From positions 3,100,001 through 3,164,000 of the forward strand of contig NZ_CP157575.1 of NCBI RefSeq assembly GCF_051628905.1: a stretch of DNA of 64,000 bases. The letters run 5' to 3'. The notes beneath the pieces are model-generated. The model saw only the letters and a list, made by a program, of their open reading frames with translations, ran no database searches and was not told the origin of the DNA. Shown piece after piece: positions 61,661 through 64,000 of the stretch; positions within the stretch are counted from its first letter, which is position 1, and each line of letters opens with the position of its first letter. The translations under genes were made by a program, and so were the position numbers. The DNA comes from Asaia sp037151935 (GTDB lineage Bacteria > Pseudomonadota > Alphaproteobacteria > Acetobacterales > Acetobacteraceae).

Positions 61661-62893
61661 ATGAAAAAGACCCTTGCTGCCCGTCTGGAAATCTTGTCGG
61701 ATGCCGCCAAATACGACGCGTCCTGTGCGTCGAGCGGCGTAAGCTCCAAGAAGAAAGCAGGCGAGCAGGGGCTGGGGTCGAAAGCTTCGAATGGGATTTG
61801 TCACGCCTATACGCCTGACGGTCGATGCATCTCGTTGCTCAAGATATTGATGACGAATTTCTGCATCTACGACTGCGCCTATTGCATCAATCGTTCGTCG
61901 TCCAAAATCGAGCGTACCCGGTTCTCGGTTGAGGAAATTATCTGGATCACTCTCGAATTCTATCGGCGCAATTACATTGAGGGGCTGTTCCTCTCCTCCG
62001 GTGTCATCCGCTCTTCGGATTATACGATGGAAGAAATGGTGCGTGTCGCGCGAGAACTGCGGCTCAAGCATCATTTCCACGGCTATATTCACCTCAAGAC
62101 TATTCCCGATGCAGCGCCTCATCTGATCGAAGAGGCCGGGCTTTATGCCGATCGTCTGTCGATCAATGTCGAGATGCCGACAGAGGCGGGTCTTGCCGCC
62201 TATGCGCCGGAGAAAGATGCCGGGCATATTCGCCAGAGCATGGGGGCGCTTCGCCTCAGGATCGAGGAATCGGGCGACCGTAGTCTGAGTGGGCGTAAAC
62301 CGCGTCGGTTTGCGCCGGGGGGACAGAGCACGCAGATGATCATCGGGGCAGATCAATCGACCGATCGCGATATTCTGCGCAGTTCGGCATCGCTTTATTC
62401 GGGCTATGCGCTGCGTCGTGTCTATTACTCGGCGTTTAGCCCTATTCCTGATTCGTCTCTTGCCTTGCCTGCGCAATCGCCACCGCTGATACGGGAGCAC
62501 CGCCTTTATCAGGCAGACTGGATGGTGCGCTTTTATGGATTTTCATTCGACGAGATCGTGGCTGAGCGTGCAGACGGCATGCTCGATCTCGAGCTCGACC
62601 CCAAACTGGCCTGGGCCTTGCAGAACCGTGCCTTGTTTCCTGTCGATCTGAACCGGGCCAGCCGCGAGATGTTATTGCGCGTGCCGGGTCTGGGGCCGCG
62701 TTCTGTGGGGGCGCTGCTTTCAGCCAGACGGCATTGCGCGATCCGGCTGGAAGATGTGGAGCGATTGAAAGTCTCATTGCGCAAGGTCAGACCCTTTATC
62801 GTCACGAGCGACTGGAATCCTGCGCGTCTGATCGATCGCGATAATCTGGCCGCCGCTTTCCGCCCTCAGCCGCAGCAGCTTCGCCTACTTTGA
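61661..62893 (+). CDS. Putative DNA modification/repair radical-SAM protein
   Basis: A 410-residue radical-SAM protein of the family always paired with a uracil-glycosylase-like gene. The N-terminus is LEILSDAAKYDASCASSG, as usual for the family. The cluster motif C-x3-C-x2-C is in NFCIYDCAYCINRSS. YSAFSPIPDS lies mid-protein. A C-terminal helix-hairpin-helix (NRASREMLLRVPGLGPRSVGALL) suggests DNA binding. I prefer the ATG at 61661 because the longer TTG frame (61616) would run across the LexA box and hairpin. The stop overlaps the TTG of the next gene by 3 bases. No reaction is established for this family. Confidence 0.88.
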   Translation: MKKTLAARLEILSDAAKYDASCASSGVSSKKKAGEQGLGSKASNGICHAYTPDGRCISLLKILMTNFCIYDCAYCINRSSSKIERTRFSVEEIIWITLEFYRRNYIEGLFLSSGVIRSSDYTMEEMVRVARELRLKHHFHGYIHLKTIPDAAPHLIEEAGLYADRLSINVEMPTEAGLAAYAPEKDAGHIRQSMGALRLRIEESGDRSLSGRKPRRFAPGGQSTQMIIGADQSTDRDILRSSASLYSGYALRRVYYSAFSPIPDSSLALPAQSPPLIREHRLYQADWMVRFYGFSFDEIVAERADGMLDLELDPKLAWALQNRALFPVDLNRASREMLLRVPGLGPRSVGALLSARRHCAIRLEDVERLKVSLRKVRPFIVTSDWNPARLIDRDNLAAAFRPQPQQLRLL

Positions 62894-64000
62894 AGCGTAT
62901 TCAACTCGCTCGCGATGCGGATTTCGCAACATGGCGAGGCCTTGCGCGCGCAGCGCTCGCAGAGCGTCTTGCGCCGGGACAGATCGAATGGATCAGCCCC
63001 GATGCGGCGCAGACCGACTTATTCGGGGCTGAATCCGAAAGGCCGGGCAACGACGTGCCGAATGAGAGTCGCGAGACCCCGGTAGGCCATATACCCAAGG
63101 CCGGTCTGGCTCTTCTGCGGACGATATTACGTCATAACGATCCGAAGCGCTTTGCCTTGGCTTATCGGCTTTTATGGCGTCTTCAGACAGAGCCCGCCCT
63201 GCTTGCCATCGCGACCGATCCCGATATCAGGGAGGCAGCGCGCATGACGCAGCAGATACGCCGCGATATGCATAAGATGAAGGCGTTCGTGCGCTTTCGC
63301 GAAGCCACGCAGCCCGACAAGGAGGGGCGAAGGCATTTCATCGCGTGGTTCGAGCCGGAGAATTTCATTCTTGAGACAGTGGCGCCGTTCTTCGCCGAGC
63401 GCTTTTCGGACATGGACTGGATGATCCTGACTCCGATCGGCTCGATCCTGTTCGAAAATGGCAAGCTGATCTGTGACCGTACTCCCTGTGCGCCGCCGGA
63501 TCTGAAAGACGATGTCGAGACGCTCTGGCACAGTTATTACCAGTCGATCTTCAATCCGGCGCGCATCAAGACAAAGGCGATGCGCTCGGAGATGCCGACA
63601 AAATACTGGAAAAACCTCCCTGAAACCCGCCTGATACCGCAAATGCTGGCCGATGCGGAAAACCGTGTTGCGGCCATGGTAGCAACGCAGAATGACGGCC
63701 GGGCTCCGGTCTTTCACGAGCGTCATCAGGCAGAATGGCGGGAGAGAGAGGCGCAGGAGGAAGCACGGGGCGAGGCGCTCGGTGGATTACCCGCGCTGTC
63801 ACGCGCATTGGAGAGTTGTCAGCGTTGCGATCTCTGCCGTTACGCAACGCAAAGTGTGCCGGGAGCGGGGCCGGAGCATGCGTCATTGATGCTCGTTGGC
63901 GAACAGCCGGGCGATCAGGAGGATTTGCAGGGTAGGCCATTTGTGGGGCCAGCAGGGCAGGTGCTCGATCGTGTGCTGTCTCAGGTCGGTATCGAGCGTG
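62890..64000 (+). CDS. DUF4130-UdgX fusion, uracil-DNA glycosylase family (3' end outside window)
   Basis: The frame runs from TTG 62890 to the window end (370 residues), overlapping the radical-SAM stop. The N-terminal 280 residues match the linked DUF4130 part (FATWRGLARAALAERLAPGQIEW, then MHKMKAFVRFRE and HFIAWFEPENFILE). The glycosylase domain begins around RALESCQRCDLCRYATQSVPG, with Fe-S cysteines, then LMLVGEQPGDQEDLQGRPFVGPAGQVLD, the active-site block. UdgX enzymes form covalent complexes with uracil in DNA through a later K-R-R-I-H motif, which lies beyond the window. With the LexA box upstream, both genes are probably part of the DNA-damage response. Confidence 0.88.
   Translation, partial: MKRIQLARDADFATWRGLARAALAERLAPGQIEWISPDAAQTDLFGAESERPGNDVPNESRETPVGHIPKAGLALLRTILRHNDPKRFALAYRLLWRLQTEPALLAIATDPDIREAARMTQQIRRDMHKMKAFVRFREATQPDKEGRRHFIAWFEPENFILETVAPFFAERFSDMDWMILTPIGSILFENGKLICDRTPCAPPDLKDDVETLWHSYYQSIFNPARIKTKAMRSEMPTKYWKNLPETRLIPQMLADAENRVAAMVATQNDGRAPVFHERHQAEWREREAQEEARGEALGGLPALSRALESCQRCDLCRYATQSVPGAGPEHASLMLVGEQPGDQEDLQGRPFVGPAGQVLDRVLSQVGIER

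Overview
The window comes from an alphaproteobacterial chromosome, most probably an acetic acid bacterium (Acetobacteraceae). The evidence is the 16S rRNA sequence, the rRNA operon order 16S - tRNA-Ile - tRNA-Ala - 23S - 5S - tRNA-fMet, moderately high GC, a canonical alphaproteobacterial LexA box (GTTC-N7-GTTC), and sphingolipid genes, which fit the hydroxy-ceramide lipids known from Acetobacter and relatives. I cannot fix the genus by eye. There is no prophage, CRISPR array or intact insertion sequence; the only mobile DNA seen is a decayed IS3-type OrfA fragment beside the rRNA operon.

Layout. 1-1.8 kb: end of lpxB, then hisI and ygfZ on the other strand. 2.0-7.5 kb: a tightly overlapping operon with a Cache sensor ending in a degenerate cyclase-like domain, an MlaE permease, an MlaF-like ATPase that has lost its nucleotide-binding motifs, an MlaD/MCE protein and a lipoprotein. 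7.6-12.1 kb: a TonB-dependent siderophore receptor with divergent DUF3649, PepSY and DUF3325 inner-membrane genes. 12.5-14.5 kb: bioB and a divergent ferritin-like di-iron protein. 14.6-22.2 kb: a Dabb protein, an M13 peptidase, an HWE histidine kinase, a cytoplasmic OpuAC-like protein, a methyltransferase and an unknown exported protein. 22.3-27 kb: fabD-fabG-acpP-fabF-mltG. 27-29.7 kb: a SYLF protein, an inositol-phosphatase family enzyme, MmcB and a small membrane protein.

29.7-42.2 kb is the most striking region. One operon of overlapping genes runs metallophosphoesterase - lptF - lptG - fatty-acid hydroxylase - nucleotidyltransferase - glycosyltransferase. Divergent from it lies a lipid kinase overlapping a gene that resembles the mitochondrial CDP-DAG synthase Tam41. 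Next come serine palmitoyltransferase, its acyl carrier protein, a fatty-acyl-AMP ligase and a CDP-glycerol glycerophosphotransferase-like protein. I read this as a sphingolipid synthesis, head-group and possibly export locus.

42.7-48.2 kb is a complete rRNA operon with clear RNase III processing stems. 48.9-57.9 kb is a sugar-acid or hydroxy-acid catabolic cluster: FMN hydroxy-acid oxidase, two MFS carriers, a TIM-barrel isomerase, a DenD-like dehydrogenase, two LysR regulators and a 3-hydroxyacyl-CoA dehydrogenase family enzyme. 58.4-61.5 kb encodes heme oxygenase plus a bacteriophytochrome kinase with a C-terminal receiver. 61.6-64 kb holds a radical-SAM protein coupled to a UdgX-like uracil-DNA glycosylase, preceded by an exact LexA box. 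The last gene runs off the window.
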